DNA of 64,000 bases from Chlorobaculum thiosulfatiphilum. Lineage in GTDB: Bacteria; Bacteroidota; Chlorobiia; Chlorobiales; Chlorobiaceae. The notes beneath the pieces are model-generated. The model saw nothing but the letters and a program-made list of their open reading frames with translations, did no database searches and was not told where the DNA came from. A program made the translations under genes and the position numbers. Shown piece by piece: positions 36,165-47,458 of this stretch; the first letter of the stretch is position 1, and each line of letters starts with the position of its first letter. The stretch spans positions 1 to 64,000 of the forward strand of contig NZ_VDCH01000006.1 of the NCBI RefSeq assembly GCF_006265165.1, written 5' to 3'.

Positions 36165-37994
36165 ATGGGACTCATCAATCCTGATTTCCAGACATTGCCC
36201 GAACTGTTCACCTCGGTATTCAGCCATTTCAGGGGACAAGCGGACAAAGCGCCTGTCGCAAGGAAAATCAATGGCGCTTATGCCCCGATCAGCTATGACG
36301 CTCTTGCGGAGGATTACCGCCACTTTGCCGCTTATCTGAAACAGCGGGGCATCGAACCCGGCGACCGGGTAGCCATTTTGTCGGAGAACCGTCCGGGATG
36401 GTACCTGGCCGATATGGCCATTCTCTCGCTCGGAGCGACCGACGTGCCGCTCTACCCCTCCCTTCCGCCGAACCAGATCGAATATATCCTGAACAACTGC
36501 GGCGCGAAAGGCATCATTGTCTCGAACATGCTTCAGCTCGGCAAAGTCCTCTCCATCTGGCCGAAGCTTCCGGAGCTGAACATGGTGATCGTCATGAACA
36601 AGCTCGAAGAGCCTGTCGATGACGTGGTCGATCTCGCCCAGGCGAAAATTGAAGGAAAGAAAAGCCTCGAAGCCGCGCCGTGGCTGCTCGATGGCATCAA
36701 AACCAAGCCAGACGACGTGGCGACGCTCATCTACACTTCCGGCACGACCGGCCTGCCGAAAGGGGTGATGCTCACCCACCGGAACCTGTGCGAAAACGTC
36801 AAATCGTGCTCGACGGTCATCCGCCTCGACGAAACCGACAGCAGCCTCTCCTTCCTGCCGCTCTCCCACGCCTACGAACGCACCGGCGGCTACTACCTCC
36901 TGTTCGCCTGCGGAGCGCGGATTTATCTAGCCGAAAGCATCGAAACTATCTCGCTCAACATCTCGGAGGCCAGGCCCACCATCATCTTCACGGTCCCAAG
37001 GCTCTTCGACCGCATGAAGGCAAGCATTCTCAAGTCGGTGATTAGCGAAGGAGGCATGAAGGAGAAAATCTTCTTCTGGGCGGTCAGCACCGGCGACAAG
37101 TACCACAAACAGCTCGCCGCCGGAAAAGTATCACCGATACTCGCCGCGCAGCACAACCTGGCCGACAAGCTCGTTTATAGCAAAATCCGCAAGAAGTTCG
37201 GCGGAAGGCTGCGCTACTTCGTCTCCGGCGGCGCGGCGCTGCCGCAGAAAACCGGCGAGTTCTTCCAGTCGATCGGCATCACGATTCTCGAAGGGTTCGG
37301 GCTGACCGAAACCTCGCCCGTCACCCACGTCAACCGCCCCGAAAAGGTCAAGTTCGGCACGGTCGGCCCGCCGGTCAGCAACGTCGAGGTCAGGATCGCC
37401 CCCGATGGCGAAATCATGCTCAAAGGCCCCAACATCATGAAGGGGTACTGGAAAGACGAGGCCGCGACCGCCGAGGTGATCAAGGATGACTGGTTCTATA
37501 CGGGCGACATCGGCCTGATCGATGCCGATGGATACCTGAAAATCACCGACCGCAAGAAGCACATCATCGTGACCAGCGGCGGCAAGAACATCGCGCCCCT
37601 GCCGATCGAGAATCTCATTCTCGACAGCCCGTACGTCGATCAGACGATGATTGTCGGCGAAAAGCGCCCCTTCCTCATCGCGCTCATCGTGCCCGACTTC
37701 GTGAAACTGAGGGATTTCGCGGCGGAGAACCAGATCAAGGCAGCCAGCCCGAAAGAGCTGATCGCCAACAAGGAGGTGGTTCAGATTTACGAGAAGCTGC
37801 TGAAGAGTATTTCACGCCAGCTCGCCACCCACGAAAAGGTGAGAAAGTTTCTGCTTGTCGAACAACCGTTCTCGATCGAGAACGGCATGATGACCCCGAC
37901 GCTCAAGCTCAAACGCAAGGAGATCACCAGCAAATTCAGCGCCGAGATCGACAATCTCTACAACGCGCTGAACATGGTCTATAACACCGAGTGA
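36165..37994 (+). CDS. long-chain fatty acid-CoA ligase (AMP-binding)
   Basis: The 609-residue protein belongs to the ANL adenylating family. Motifs in order are [18 protein letters not shown] near 190-207, the [13 protein letters not shown] segment, [15 protein letters not shown] near 365-380, [34 protein letters not shown] near 445-480, and a final region ([19 protein letters not shown]) carrying the catalytic lysine. This arrangement is that of FAA1/FadD15-type long-chain acyl-CoA synthetases, which activate fatty acids with ATP and CoA at the membrane. The lineage has no beta-oxidation to speak of, so recycling of fatty acids for lipids is likelier. Confidence 0.93.
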   Translation: MGLINPDFQTLPELFTSVFSHFRGQADKAPVARKINGAYAPISYDALAEDYRHFAAYLKQRGIEPGDRVAILSENRPGWYLADMAILSLGATDVPLYPSLPPNQIEYILNNCGAKGIIVSNMLQLGKVLSIWPKLPELNMVIVMNKLEEPVDDVVDLAQAKIEGKKSLEAAPWLLDGIKTKPDDVATLIYTSGTTGLPKGVMLTHRNLCENVKSCSTVIRLDETDSSLSFLPLSHAYERTGGYYLLFACGARIYLAESIETISLNISEARPTIIFTVPRLFDRMKASILKSVISEGGMKEKIFFWAVSTGDKYHKQLAAGKVSPILAAQHNLADKLVYSKIRKKFGGRLRYFVSGGAALPQKTGEFFQSIGITILEGFGLTETSPVTHVNRPEKVKFGTVGPPVSNVEVRIAPDGEIMLKGPNIMKGYWKDEAATAEVIKDDWFYTGDIGLIDADGYLKITDRKKHIIVTSGGKNIAPLPIENLILDSPYVDQTMIVGEKRPFLIALIVPDFVKLRDFAAENQIKAASPKELIANKEVVQIYEKLLKSISRQLATHEKVRKFLLVEQPFSIENGMMTPTLKLKRKEITSKFSAEIDNLYNALNMVYNTE

Positions 37995-38054
37995 GGCTCG
38001 CTCCGCCGATGACTCGACAGGCTGAACCGGGATAGCGTCCCGGAACAGCCTCGC

Positions 38055-38882
38055 TCACCCTCCTCTCCCCGACTCTCCGGCAATCCGCAGCATCCGGTTC
38101 TCGCCGTACTCCTCGATCATCGACTCCATAACCAGCGAATCCACAATCGAAGCGATGCCGTGGGGGCACTCCGCGTAGCGCTCCTCGACCGACTCGCGGG
38201 ACAGCTCGCCGCTCGTGAGCAACTCGCGAAGCAGCGCTCCGCGATACCAGCGCCGGGAGCCTTTGAAGCTCGACTGGCGGGTCAGCGGCGCGATGCCGGT
38301 TTTCCTGCCGGTCAGCTCCATTGCGCCGTAATCCATCAGCGCGTTGTGCCAGTCGCGGCTGCGCCCTTTCGGTAGCACTTCGCCGGCGACGTCGAGCAAC
38401 GCTTTCGGAGTGATCGATTCGGGAAGGTTGAGTTCGTAGATCAGCACACGCCTGATATTGGTATCGACGGCTGCGATATCGAGGTTGTCGGCAAAGACGA
38501 GAATCGAGCGGCTCGTGTAGGCTCCGATGCCCGGCAGCTCGATGAGTTGCGCGGGATCGGCGGGCACTCGGCCACCGTGCTGTTCGACGATCATCGAGGC
38601 CGCACGGTGCAGCCGCTGGCCGCGAGCGTTGTAGCCGAGGCCGCTCCACTCTTCGAGCACCTCGCGCAGCGAAGCCGAGGCGAGCGAGCGCGGGTCAGGA
38701 AAGCGTTCAAGCCAGCGAACGAAGCGCGGCGCGACCCGGTCGGCCTGGGTCTGTTGCAGCATCACCTCGCTCACCATCACGGCATAACGGTCATTGGTCG
38801 AGCGCCAGGGAAAGCTCCGCCTGCTCTTTTCGTAAAAATCGAAAATCTTCGCCTGAAAAGCCTCGACGCGAGTGGTATTCAT
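38055..38882 (-). CDS. MutY-like adenine glycosylase lacking the Fe-S cluster
   Basis: The 275-residue HhH-GPD protein has MutY's catalytic core: Glu39 in [13 protein letters not shown], the helix-hairpin-helix [14 protein letters not shown] at 113-126, and Asp140 in [11 protein letters not shown]. Canonical MutY ends this domain with four cysteines holding a 4Fe-4S cluster (C-x6-C-x2-C-x5-C). Here the corresponding stretch, [22 protein letters not shown], has none. The C-terminal Nudix-like domain that reads 8-oxoG is also missing or reduced. It therefore looks like a clusterless MutY relative, or another glycosylase of the same fold. Catalytic residues suggest it remains active on mispaired bases. 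The gene is convergent with the acyl-CoA ligase gene. Confidence 0.85.
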   Translation of the reverse strand: MNTTRVEAFQAKIFDFYEKSRRSFPWRSTNDRYAVMVSEVMLQQTQADRVAPRFVRWLERFPDPRSLASASLREVLEEWSGLGYNARGQRLHRAASMIVEQHGGRVPADPAQLIELPGIGAYTSRSILVFADNLDIAAVDTNIRRVLIYELNLPESITPKALLDVAGEVLPKGRSRDWHNALMDYGAMELTGRKTGIAPLTRQSSFKGSRRWYRGALLRELLTSGELSRESVEERYAECPHGIASIVDSLVMESMIEEYGENRMLRIAGESGRGG

Positions 38883-38960
38883 GGCAGGGTAAAATCAGAA
38901 GGGAAAAATAGAGCAGTCTGCGCTTTCAGCACTCATCTCTTGTCCACAAAGTCCACTACG

Positions 38961-39001
38961 AAACAAACAAAGCAGCGCCACCTTATCACTGTTGCGCTGC
39001 T
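38961..39001 (-). terminator. terminator of the rpsP-rimM-trmD-rplS operon
   Basis: On the minus strand AGCAGCGC (38994-39001) pairs with GCGCTGCT (38971-38978) over a 15-base loop, followed by TTGTTTGTTT. It lies just after the rplS stop. Confidence 0.75.
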
Positions 39002-39028
39002 CTGCCTGAAAGCTGGAAATGCTACAGT

Positions 39029-39394
39029 TTATGCCTGGGCGGAAGCGCTCTTGCGCTCTTTGACCTTCAGCGCGGCCTTGCCGGTACGCTTGCGGAGGTA
39101 GAAAAGCTTGGCCCTTCTTGCCTTGCCGTTCCTGACCACCGTGACGCTCTCGACGTTCGGCGAGTTGATCGGGATGATCCTCTCGACGCCAACGCCGTGC
39201 GAAATTTTGCGAACGGTGATGGTCTTGGATGCGCCCATGCCCTTGTCGCCGATCACGACGCCTTCGTAAGCCTGAAGGCGCTCTTTTTCGCCCTCGATAA
39301 CCTTGAGCTGAATCCTGACGGTGTCGCCGGGACGAACTTCGGGAATATCGCTCCTCTGTTGGGTTGCTTCGACCAACTGAATTAACTGATCCAT
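39029..39394 (-). CDS. rplS: 50S ribosomal protein L19
   Basis: The 121 residues match L19 throughout: [49 protein letters not shown], and [24 protein letters not shown]19 sits at the interface of the ribosomal subunits. It ends the operon rpsP-rimM-trmD-rplS and is 27 bp from trmD. Confidence 0.98.
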   Translation of the reverse strand: MDQLIQLVEATQQRSDIPEVRPGDTVRIQLKVIEGEKERLQAYEGVVIGDKGMGASKTITVRKISHGVGVERIIPINSPNVESVTVVRNGKARRAKLFYLRKRTGKAALKVKERKSASAQA

Positions 39395-39421
39395 GATGAC
39401 ACTGTTATCTTTATGTTGTCT

Positions 39422-40114
39422 TTACTCTTCTTCACTCTCTTTGCCGAGCAGCTCCGGCCTGCGCTCGAAAGTGCGCTCCCGCGCATTCTCCTGCCGCCAG
39501 CGCTCGATTTTTTCATGATGGCCTGAAAGAAGCACATCGGGCACTCTCATTCCCCGGAACTCCGCAGGGCGCGTAAACCATGCGCAATCGAGGATATCGT
39601 TCTGGAACGAATCGGTCAGCGCCGACTCGCCATCACCGAGAACTCCCGGTATGAGCCTGACGACCGCGTCCATGACCATGAGCGCCGGAATTTCACCTCC
39701 GGAAAGCACCACATCGCCGACGGAAAGCTCCATGGTGACCAGTGTCCGGCGAATCCTTTCGTCCATGGCCTTGTAGTGGCCGCAGAGAATAATCAGATTC
39801 CCCTTTCGCGAAAGGCGATTAGCCCGCTTCTGGTCGAAAGCCTTCCCGTCCGGCGTCATGAAGATAACCTCGTCATAACTCCTTTCAGCCTGCAACTTCT
39901 CGATACATGCGAAAACCGGCTCCGGACGGATCACCATTCCCGCACCGCCTCCGAACGGCGCATCATCCACCTGCTGGTACCTGCCCAATCCATAATCATG
40001 CAGGTTGTGCACGTTGATTTCCGCAAGAGCTTTCCGCCTTGCGATGCCGAGCAATCCCTTTTCGAGGGGTGACGAAAAAAAATCCGGAATGACGGAAATG
40101 ATATCTATCCGCAT
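39422..40114 (-). CDS. trmD: tRNA (guanine-37-N1)-methyltransferase TrmD
   Basis: Start [13 protein letters not shown] at 40114 matches the family; the frame extends 11 codons further upstream. The SPOUT trefoil-knot SAM site is seen in [32 protein letters not shown] and [23 protein letters not shown]. Length (230) is usual. It makes m1G37, which prevents frameshifting. The last residues ([10 protein letters not shown]) are charged and variable. Confidence 0.97.
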   Translation of the reverse strand: MRIDIISVIPDFFSSPLEKGLLGIARRKALAEINVHNLHDYGLGRYQQVDDAPFGGGAGMVIRPEPVFACIEKLQAERSYDEVIFMTPDGKAFDQKRANRLSRKGNLIILCGHYKAMDERIRRTLVTMELSVGDVVLSGGEIPALMVMDAVVRLIPGVLGDGESALTDSFQNDILDCAWFTRPAEFRGMRVPDVLLSGHHEKIERWRQENARERTFERRPELLGKESEEE

Positions 40115-40227
40115 GGCGTCCACACCTCTGAGTCGTTGCCTAGACACCGTTTAGAGGTGTCCGCTTTATCAATCCTGTCAAGAACATCGCGCCTGAACTT
40201 CATCGAAGAAGTCGCGACGCGCTGACG

Positions 40228-40731
40228 TTACAAAAATTCCCTGAATCTGCGCAACGTCACGATCCCTTTTTTGAGATCCGTTTCAGTTATAAAATCTTCC
40301 ACTGCCGGTACGAGAACTTTCCGCTCTCCGGTATCGACTTCATACACGTCGTGCGCAGGCATCTGCAACACATCGCTGATCTTGCCGACCCGCCCTTCCT
40401 CTTCGTCAAACGCCTCCAGACCGATCAGGTCGTGGATGTATGCCCGGTTATCCGGCAGAGGCTCCAGCGCTTCACCGGTCACGTACAAGCCAAAGCCCGC
40501 CAAGGCTTCGGCCTCCTCGCGTGTCCCGACGCCGTCGAGCATAAGCCAGGCAAAACCCTGTCGAAGCTTTACCGACAACACCTTGCGGGGCGCGGCATCA
40601 TCCGGCGTTTTACCTACGTAATACTCCCGGCGTTTCAGGAAGCTCTCCGGAAAGTCGGTCACCGGCTTCACCTTGAGCTCGCCTTTCAAGCCTTTCGGCT
40701 TCAGGACGACGCCTGTCAGAAACAGTTCCAC
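40228..40731 (-). CDS. rimM: 16S rRNA processing protein RimM
   Basis: The 167-residue protein has the N-terminal RimM beta-barrel ([25 protein letters not shown]) and a C-terminal PRC-barrel ([50 protein letters not shown]). It helps mature the 30S head and interacts with S19. Its place between rpsP and trmD is the conserved bacterial order. Confidence 0.96.
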   Translation of the reverse strand: MELFLTGVVLKPKGLKGELKVKPVTDFPESFLKRREYYVGKTPDDAAPRKVLSVKLRQGFAWLMLDGVGTREEAEALAGFGLYVTGEALEPLPDNRAYIHDLIGLEAFDEEEGRVGKISDVLQMPAHDVYEVDTGERKVLVPAVEDFITETDLKKGIVTLRRFREFL

Positions 40732-40763
40732 TCTGGCTCAGCCGGTTCGGAATTCCCTCTTCC

Positions 40764-41159
40764 TCAGCCTTCGGCGCCTTCAGCGGCCTTCTTGGCCTGG
40801 CGGCGACGCAGCTTGGCATTGAGACGCTTCTGACGGCGCTCGGTCTCTTTCTGCTGCCATGCCTCCATCTGGGCGGCGACATCGCTCTCGCTGAAACCAC
40901 GGCGCTTCAGGTTCATTTCATGAAGCAGACCGGTGCCGCGAATGAGACTGTGAACGGTATCGGTAGGCTGTGCGCCAACGTTGAGCCAGTATGCCACGCG
41001 ATCCTTCTCGATGGTCACCGTGTGCGGTTTGGCGGTCGGGTTGTAGTGGCCGACCACTTCGAGAAACTTGCCATCTCTCGGCGCGCGCCCGTCGGCGGCA
41101 ACGATCTGGTAGAAAGGCATCTTTTTCCTTCCGGCTCTTTTCAATCTGATCTTAACCAA
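40764..41159 (-). CDS. rpsP: 30S ribosomal protein S16
   Basis: [30 protein letters not shown] and [10 protein letters not shown] identify S16. The C-terminus is longer than in E. coli (131 against about 82 residues), with a Lys/Arg-rich helix ([24 protein letters not shown]) ending AAEGAEG, as in other Chlorobiota and Bacteroidota. It heads the ribosomal operon, 40 bp from ffh. Confidence 0.97.
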   Translation of the reverse strand: MVKIRLKRAGRKKMPFYQIVAADGRAPRDGKFLEVVGHYNPTAKPHTVTIEKDRVAYWLNVGAQPTDTVHSLIRGTGLLHEMNLKRRGFSESDVAAQMEAWQQKETERRQKRLNAKLRRRQAKKAAEGAEG

Positions 41160-41199
41160 TGCGTAAAGAGTTTAATTTATTGTAAGAGACATTGTTCAT

Positions 41200-42549
41200 T
41201 TATCGTTTCAAAAACTTGTCGAGCGCCAGGTTCTCGGTGGTGATCTTCCGTCCGGACTTGGCCAGGCGGTTGACCGAGCGCATCATCTTCTTCATTTCGG
41301 AGAACTGCTTGAGCAGCATGTTGACCTCCTGCACTCTGGTGCCGCTGCCGTGCGCGATGCGCTGACGGCGGCTGCCGTTGATGATCTCCGGCTGCTTGCG
41401 CTCCAGCTTGGTCATCGAGGAGATCATCGCCTCGATGGGCTTGAAGTCGATGTTTTCGAGATCCTGCTTCGGCACCATCTTGTTCAGGCCGGGCACCATT
41501 TCGATGAGGCCCTGGATCGAACCCATCTTCTTGAGCTGCTGAAGCTGGTCGAAAAAGTCGTCGAGGTCGAACTCGTTCTTCATGAGCTTCGACTGCATCT
41601 GCATCGTCTTTTCGAGATCGAGCGTCTCCTGCGCCTTTTCGACGAAGCTGACGATGTCGCCCATGCCGAGAATCCTCTGGGCCATGCGGTCGGGATAGAA
41701 CACGTCGAGATCATCGACCTTCTCGCCGACGCTCATGAACTTGATCGGCTTTTCGACCACCTGGCGGATCGAGAGCGCCGCGCCGCCGCGAGCGTCGCCG
41801 TCGAGCTTGGTGAGCACCACGCCGTCGAAATCGAGACGATCGTTGAATGCCTTGGCGGTGTTGACCGCCTCCTGGCCCATCATCGAATCGACGACGAAGA
41901 GCAGCTCGTCCGGGCTGAGACGGTTCTTGAGAGCCTCGGCCTCGGCCATCATCACCTCGTCGATCTGCAGGCGACCGGCGGTATCGACGATCACCACATC
42001 CTTAGCGCCGGATTTTGCGGCTTCAAGACCGCCGAGCGCGGCCTTCATGGCATCCGGCTCTTCGACGGAGAAAACGGGCACATCGATCTGCTCGCCGAGC
42101 GTCCGGAGCTGTTCGATTGCCGCCGGGCGGTAAACGTCAGCGGCGACAAGGATCGGATTCTTGCCGTTCTTTTTGAGGCGCTTGGCCAGCTTGGCGCAGA
42201 AGGTGGTTTTACCGGAACCCTGGAGGCCGGCAACCATCACGATGGCGGGAATTTTCTTTGGAGGCAGGTTCAGCGGCTGGTTCTCGCCGCCCATGATTTC
42301 GGTAAGCTCGTCGTTGACGATTTTGACGATCATCTGCGCCGGCGAGACGCTCTTGATGACCGATTCGCCGAGGGACTTTTCGCGGATATCCTCGACCAGC
42401 TTCTTGGCAACCTTGTAGTTGACGTCGGCGCTCAAGAGGGCGCGCTTGATGTCGCGCATGGCGATACCGATATTGACCTCGTTGATCGTCGCTTGCCCGG
42501 CGAGTTTTTTAAAGGTCAGCTCAAGTTTGTCACTGAGATTGTCGAACAT
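41200..42549 (-). CDS. ffh: signal recognition particle GTPase Ffh
   Basis: The 449-residue protein has the N domain, the G domain (Walker [10 protein letters not shown] near 108-116, [20 protein letters not shown], and a [16 protein letters not shown] closing loop), and a methionine-rich M domain that binds 4.5S RNA and signal peptides ([40 protein letters not shown]). It targets nascent membrane proteins to FtsY. It stands just upstream of rpsP on the same strand. Confidence 0.98.
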   Translation of the reverse strand: MFDNLSDKLELTFKKLAGQATINEVNIGIAMRDIKRALLSADVNYKVAKKLVEDIREKSLGESVIKSVSPAQMIVKIVNDELTEIMGGENQPLNLPPKKIPAIVMVAGLQGSGKTTFCAKLAKRLKKNGKNPILVAADVYRPAAIEQLRTLGEQIDVPVFSVEEPDAMKAALGGLEAAKSGAKDVVIVDTAGRLQIDEVMMAEAEALKNRLSPDELLFVVDSMMGQEAVNTAKAFNDRLDFDGVVLTKLDGDARGGAALSIRQVVEKPIKFMSVGEKVDDLDVFYPDRMAQRILGMGDIVSFVEKAQETLDLEKTMQMQSKLMKNEFDLDDFFDQLQQLKKMGSIQGLIEMVPGLNKMVPKQDLENIDFKPIEAMISSMTKLERKQPEIINGSRRQRIAHGSGTRVQEVNMLLKQFSEMKKMMRSVNRLAKSGRKITTENLALDKFLKR

Positions 42550-42685
42550 GTTGAACCCGTCACATAAATTCTAAAAATGGATAGCTTTAAATATAAAAAT
42601 ATTCTGCTAAAATAAAACCAATCAATGAAACCATCACCGAACTATTTTCGATTATATTAGTTAGCAAATTTTCAAAGCACTGCCC

Positions 42686-43669
42686 ATGACCCCGGAAGCT
42701 ATCGAAAAAATATTCAGATCGTTCAGGGAAAAGAGAATCGCCGTTATAGGCGACGTAATGATCGACAAATATATCTTCGGCCACGTATCGAGAATTTCAC
42801 CCGAATATCCGGTGCCGGTGGTCGATGTCACCAGAGAGAGCAGCCGCCTGGGCGGGGCGGCCAACGTGGCGGTCAATACCCAATCGCTCGGCGCTGAAAC
42901 GCTGCTGATCGGCGTCACGGGCGACGACGCGGAGCGCCGGAACCTGACGAGCCTGATGCAGGAGCACGGCCTCGATCCGGAGATGCTCGTGGCCGACAGC
43001 ACCCGCCCAACCACCTGCAAAACCCGCATCCTGTCGCAAAACCACCACATCACGCGGGTTGACTACGAAAGCCGCAAGCCGGTGGATGCAGAGCTGGAAG
43101 AGCGGCTGCTCGCGATGTTCAGGGAGATCGCGGGCACGGTCGATGCGGTGGTACTCGAAGATTACAACAAGGGAGTGCTGACGCCAACGCTGATCGCATC
43201 GGTAATCGCCATCTGCCGGGAGCGCGACACGCCGGTGCTGGTCGATCCGAAGCTGAAAGGCTTCTTCTCTTACTTCGGCTGCACGGTGTTCAAGCCCAAC
43301 CTCTCCGAACTCGCGGCTGCACTCGGTGATCGTGTGGCGAACGCCGATAGCGCCGTCGAACAGGCGTGCCTCGCGCTCCGGGAAAAGCTCGATTTCGAGA
43401 GCATCGTGGTGACCAGAAGCGAAAAAGGCATGACCGCCTATGACGGTTCGTTCACCCACATTCCGGCCTTGTCGCTCGATGTCGCCGATGTCTCCGGCGC
43501 GGGAGATACAGTAATTGGTACGCTCGCGCTCGGGCTGGCCTCAGGCCTCGATCTGGTGACCAGCACCCGGATCGCCAACCTCGCGGCCAACACGGTGTGC
43601 CAGGAGGTCGGTGCGGTGCCGGTCAGGCCAGACAAGCTCTTCAATGCATGCCTGGCCCATCTTCGCTGA
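42686..43669 (+). CDS. D-glycero-beta-D-manno-heptose-7-phosphate kinase (HldA/RfaE1 type)
   Basis: The 327-residue PfkB-family kinase starts with [27 protein letters not shown], the characteristic RfaE1/HldE kinase motif. Later come [29 protein letters not shown], and the anion-hole signature [17 protein letters not shown] near 270-285. It phosphorylates heptose-7-phosphate at C1 for LPS inner-core heptose. The second (adenylyltransferase) domain of HldE is absent, so that step must be encoded elsewhere. Its 3' end overlaps the convergent START-like gene by 29 bp. Confidence 0.9.
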   Translation: MTPEAIEKIFRSFREKRIAVIGDVMIDKYIFGHVSRISPEYPVPVVDVTRESSRLGGAANVAVNTQSLGAETLLIGVTGDDAERRNLTSLMQEHGLDPEMLVADSTRPTTCKTRILSQNHHITRVDYESRKPVDAELEERLLAMFREIAGTVDAVVLEDYNKGVLTPTLIASVIAICRERDTPVLVDPKLKGFFSYFGCTVFKPNLSELAAALGDRVANADSAVEQACLALREKLDFESIVVTRSEKGMTAYDGSFTHIPALSLDVADVSGAGDTVIGTLALGLASGLDLVTSTRIANLAANTVCQEVGAVPVRPDKLFNACLAHLR

Positions 43670-44279
43670 TGGCGATGTGATTGTCAACGACCGACGGCCA
43701 CGCCGGCTTGTATGACGGATCCTGCGCGAGATTCCGCATCTTGAGCAACGAGTAGTACGGCACCTCGAAGAGGGCCGCGTTGCTGATCGCAGCAGGAATG
43801 TCACTGCCGGGATCGAGATGCATCACGAAGGTCACATGCACCTTGCCGCCCTCTACCGGCATCAGTATCCAGACCCCCTTCGCATCGCGCACACGATGAA
43901 CATCGGGCCGCGACGGAGCGTAATCGGGAATGCCGGTCATCGTCAGGGCCAGCGCCCCCCCCTCGGATGTGTGCAGCGCCGTGCGCACGATCATCTCTCT
44001 TTTCGGAATAGGCCAGGGAGTGTTGAGCACCTGACGGACGACATAGTCGAGTTCATCGCTCCGGTGCAGCACCTCCATTTCGGAGAGTTGATGCACCCAT
44101 TTGCCGTAATTTCCGAAATCGTGAAACAGGCTGATGAGCTTTCTGAGCGACGCCTCGAAAACGGCCTCACCCTTGAAGCCCAGCACCTGGGAACCTCTGA
44201 TCTTTGACGAAAAAATCTTGATGTCTTTGTGATCGACACGAAATTCCCAGTTACCCTCGAGGGCGTTTGCTACATCCAT
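43641..44279 (-). CDS. START/SRPBCC-domain protein, paralogue 1
   Basis: The 212-residue protein reads as a START-like helix-grip fold: [18 protein letters not shown] at the start, then a [13 protein letters not shown] segment, [15 protein letters not shown] and [37 protein letters not shown]. It lacks a signal peptide. Such domains bind lipids or other hydrophobic ligands. The next gene upstream is a paralogue, 42 bp away on the same strand. The ligand is unknown, and nothing here fixes a role. Confidence 0.75.
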   Translation of the reverse strand: MDVANALEGNWEFRVDHKDIKIFSSKIRGSQVLGFKGEAVFEASLRKLISLFHDFGNYGKWVHQLSEMEVLHRSDELDYVVRQVLNTPWPIPKREMIVRTALHTSEGGALALTMTGIPDYAPSRPDVHRVRDAKGVWILMPVEGGKVHVTFVMHLDPGSDIPAAISNAALFEVPYYSLLKMRNLAQDPSYKPAWPSVVDNHIAISEDGPGMH

Positions 44280-44321
44280 TGGCTTGGCGATTATGGTAGA
44301 GTGAGCGCGAGACCCGGCGGG

Positions 44322-44981
44322 TTACTCGACAATGAAATCGTTGTAATTCCTGATGATACCCTCCGTCGATTCCTTCAGGGGAGCACCGACGGGATTTCGG
44401 TATTTTTCACGCTTGACCATGTCGCGCATGTTGTTCAGCGTATGGTACGGCGTGTCGATGACGGCGATGTTGGCCAGCCATGACGGAATTTCGCCGGCAG
44501 GCTCGATGTGCAGCCGAAATACCACGCGGCACGAATTTTCCGAAAGCGGCAGGATGTTCCACGCCCCTTCGAGCTTTCGCACCCGCACACAATTGCTGGT
44601 CTCGGGAATGAAGTCGGGCAGACTTTCGATCTTAACGAACGCCTCCGAAGTTTCGGGATCGACATAGGCCGTCGAACGGGTGATGATGTCTCGATCCGAA
44701 ACCGGCCACGGAGCGCTGACGACCTGATAGACCACCCGCCCCTCGTTGTCGTCGGCAAGCTCCTGGAGCACACGCATCTCCCGTGTTTTCCACACCCACT
44801 CGGTGGCCGACTCGATATCGTACAGGAGACCAAGCACGGAGTGCTGAGGCGCGTCGATCGTGGCCACGCCAACAAATGAGAGAAAATCGGATGAAGGCAC
44901 CGGACAGGTGAATATCTTCAGCCAGTCGTTGCTGAACCTGAGCGCACAGGTGTTACTATTGATTTTTTCAAGTAATGACAT
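44322..44981 (-). CDS. START/SRPBCC-domain protein, paralogue 2
   Basis: Start [21 protein letters not shown] at 44981 gives 219 residues; the frame extends 22 codons upstream without support. It follows the same plan as its neighbour ([83 protein letters not shown]). The pair surely arose by tandem duplication. One may bind a ligand for the other, or they may serve different pools. CtpA lies just upstream. Confidence 0.78.
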   Translation of the reverse strand: MSLLEKINSNTCALRFSNDWLKIFTCPVPSSDFLSFVGVATIDAPQHSVLGLLYDIESATEWVWKTREMRVLQELADDNEGRVVYQVVSAPWPVSDRDIITRSTAYVDPETSEAFVKIESLPDFIPETSNCVRVRKLEGAWNILPLSENSCRVVFRLHIEPAGEIPSWLANIAVIDTPYHTLNNMRDMVKREKYRNPVGAPLKESTEGIIRNYNDFIVE

Positions 44982-45053
44982 GACAAACCTGTTTGTATGA
45001 ATGAGTGGTGAACAGCCATCCCTGACGCCGGGAAGAAGTTCTTCCAAGGCGGC

Positions 45054-46670
45054 TCATGAAGCCTTTTTCTCGATGAAATGGCGAGCAACCTTCATGACGG
45101 GATCGCCTTCACGGACTAACACCCTGATCTGCTCTTCAGTTCCGAACAGATGCCTGGCAATCCTTGCTTTGAGCGCGAGCGCTATCCTGGCCCGATCACG
45201 GCTGAACTCTGCAGGATCGTATGTAACCTTCGTATCCGCGCACCCTTTTCTAACGAGCGCTTCGAGGTTTTCTGGCACACGGTATCCATTGAGATACGAA
45301 GTCACCGAGCTCCGGTACTTCTGGACAGGATCGGAAGGATCGTCGATCAGCTTCAGGGCGATATCCTCGATCACGCCTTTGGCATAAAGCTCCTGGTACA
45401 GATTGGAGGTGGGCTTGCCAAAAACCCAGTAATCGGGCATGATGCCGCCCGCCTTGGCGAGAACGGCGCGGAGACTGTCCGCCGAGGCGCTTTTCAACAA
45501 ATTTCCAGTGCTGTAAACCGATATATCCTGCCCCTCCCGGTACATAAGACCACCGTATTTTTTCATGAAGTTACCTGGCAGATTCCGGGTAAACATCTCC
45601 TTGTAATAGCGCTCGCGCCCCTGAAGGCCCTCGTCATACTCCCGCTGGATCTGCCGTCCGGACGGGGTAAAATATCGCGAAACCGTAAGCCTTACAACAG
45701 AGTCATCCGGAAGTTTGAACTGGCGCTGGACAAGCCCCTTGCCAAAGCTCAACTCACCAATGAGCAAGGCGCGATGGTTGTCTTGCAACGCCCCGGCAAG
45801 AATTTCAGCTGCCGAAGCACTCCCGCGGTCAACCAGAAGACAAAGCTGCCCCTTCTCGAAAATCCCGCCGGAGGTCGCGACGTATTTCATCTGGTCATCA
45901 CCACCATGACGGCTTTTGGTATAGACAATAAGCTTTCCGGCGGGAAGCAACTCATCGGCAACGACGACAGCCTGATCGAGATAGCCGCCCGGATTGCCGC
46001 GCACGTCGATGACGAGCCGCTGCATTCCCATTTTGCGCAGCTTTTGCACGGCATTGTGAAACTCGCTTCCCGTGGTCTCGACAAACTGGCTGATCCGGAT
46101 GTAACCGGTGCGAGCATCGTCGAGAAAAGCCGCGTCGATGCTCGATGTCGATATTTTTCCGCGAGTCACCAGAAAATCGATCGTCCGGCGGGTCAGGGGA
46201 CGGTATACTTTGAGACTGACTCTGGTACCCCGCTCGCCCCTGAGTTTGCCGAGAACAGCCGAAGGTTTGATGCCAATGACATTCTTCGAGTCAATCGCAA
46301 TGATCCGGTCTCCGGGCATGATGCCAGCCGACTCGCTTGGCCCTCCGGCAAGGGGCGTAACCACCAGAAGGGTATCGCGCACGACATCGAACTCAATGCC
46401 GATCCCCTCGAAATTGCCATTGAAGTTCGACTGGGTAATCGCAGCTTTTTCGGGTTCAAGATAGATGGAGTGGGGATCGAGCGATTGCAGCATGCCGCGA
46501 ACACCCGCGCTTTGAAGACTATCTGCGTTGACCGGATCGACGTAATACGACCTGATCAGCTTGTAGGTATCGGCCATTTTTCCGCCAGCCCCGCTATTCA
46601 TCCGCCATCCGATAAAATAACCGAATCCTCCGACGAGAATCATGAGAAGGACACTGAATATACGAGACAT
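45054..46670 (-). CDS. C-terminal processing protease (S41, CtpA/Prc type)
   Basis: The 538-residue protein has an N-terminal membrane anchor (about residues 4-22). A PDZ domain follows (GIGIEFDVVRDTLLVVTPLAGGPSESAGIMPGDRI near 90-122), then the S41 protease fold with the Ser/Lys dyad: GSASAAEI at 283-290 and FGKGLVQ with Lys311. It should act on periplasmic substrates from their C-terminal end. Length beyond the core (another 150 residues) is a variable C-terminal region seen in Bacteroidota/Chlorobiota tail-specific proteases. It precedes the two START genes at 72 bp and may be cotranscribed. Confidence 0.92.
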   Translation of the reverse strand: MSRIFSVLLMILVGGFGYFIGWRMNSGAGGKMADTYKLIRSYYVDPVNADSLQSAGVRGMLQSLDPHSIYLEPEKAAITQSNFNGNFEGIGIEFDVVRDTLLVVTPLAGGPSESAGIMPGDRIIAIDSKNVIGIKPSAVLGKLRGERGTRVSLKVYRPLTRRTIDFLVTRGKISTSSIDAAFLDDARTGYIRISQFVETTGSEFHNAVQKLRKMGMQRLVIDVRGNPGGYLDQAVVVADELLPAGKLIVYTKSRHGGDDQMKYVATSGGIFEKGQLCLLVDRGSASAAEILAGALQDNHRALLIGELSFGKGLVQRQFKLPDDSVVRLTVSRYFTPSGRQIQREYDEGLQGRERYYKEMFTRNLPGNFMKKYGGLMYREGQDISVYSTGNLLKSASADSLRAVLAKAGGIMPDYWVFGKPTSNLYQELYAKGVIEDIALKLIDDPSDPVQKYRSSVTSYLNGYRVPENLEALVRKGCADTKVTYDPAEFSRDRARIALALKARIARHLFGTEEQIRVLVREGDPVMKVARHFIEKKAS

Positions 46671-47231
46671 AGAGAAAGGTTCAGATTGACGGTGGAATTG
46701 GAACTTGCCGGGCTAGACGTCGTCACGGCAAACTCTTTATAACAGAATGATAACGAAACAGCGGAAGAAATTCATGAAATCCTGACCCGGAATTCCAGAC
46801 CAAGATGCGGCACAGACACAGAACAATAAAAACAGATCAGTAGAAACCGACAGAAAAAGCATGTCAATCGACTCCATCTAATGGTACCGAAGAGAAGAGG
46901 AATTCGCAACTGTAACGATCACGACAAAAAGCCTCGACAGCCAAATCCCGCAGTATTGCCGTTCTCCGCCGTGAATTAATCGGATAGTTTACTCAGATAG
47001 AGAGATGTCTTTTATCAGAAAAAAAAACTTACATAAAATTATTTAATCTCAACTTTATTTGAACAAAAATACGAAATATAATAATTTTAATTAGAAAAAA
47101 ACCTAACCGTTAACTAGAATTACAAAGATAAATAAAAGACAATAAAAAACGAAATTTTATGCACATACAGAACAATATTCAAAGGATTAAATTAAATTAA
47201 AATATTAATTTTTTAAAAAATAAACACTTAA

Positions 47232-47293
47232 TAATATTTTTAATCTAAAATTATTAAGCGCTTTTAATTTAATATTTTAGATTAAAAATATTA
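47232..47293. repeat. 20-bp perfect inverted repeat with 22-bp spacer
   Basis: Bases 47232-47251 (starting TAATATTTTTAATC) are the exact reverse complement of 47274-47293. In the middle of an AT-only stretch, this could extrude as a cruciform or form a hairpin in RNA. Its length exceeds what such composition gives by chance at a casual estimate, but AT-rich DNA makes palindromes easier. Confidence 0.7.
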
Positions 47294-47415
47294 AATTAAT
47301 TTTTAAGTATTTATAAAAACATATATAAAGAGATTAAATAAATAAAAGAGACGTTTTATAATAAAATTATAAAAATAAAAACCTGCCATTAATCAAATCA
47401 TAAATGATTATTTAT

Positions 47416-47458
47416 GAAAATAAAAAAGCAGCTTTGACTCTAACATCAATCTGCTTTT
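47416..47458 (-). terminator. Rho-independent terminator of the RidA gene
   Basis: On the minus strand AAAAGCAG pairs with CTGCTTTT over a 19-base loop, followed by TTATTTTC. It lies 37 bp beyond the stop codon. Confidence 0.7.
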
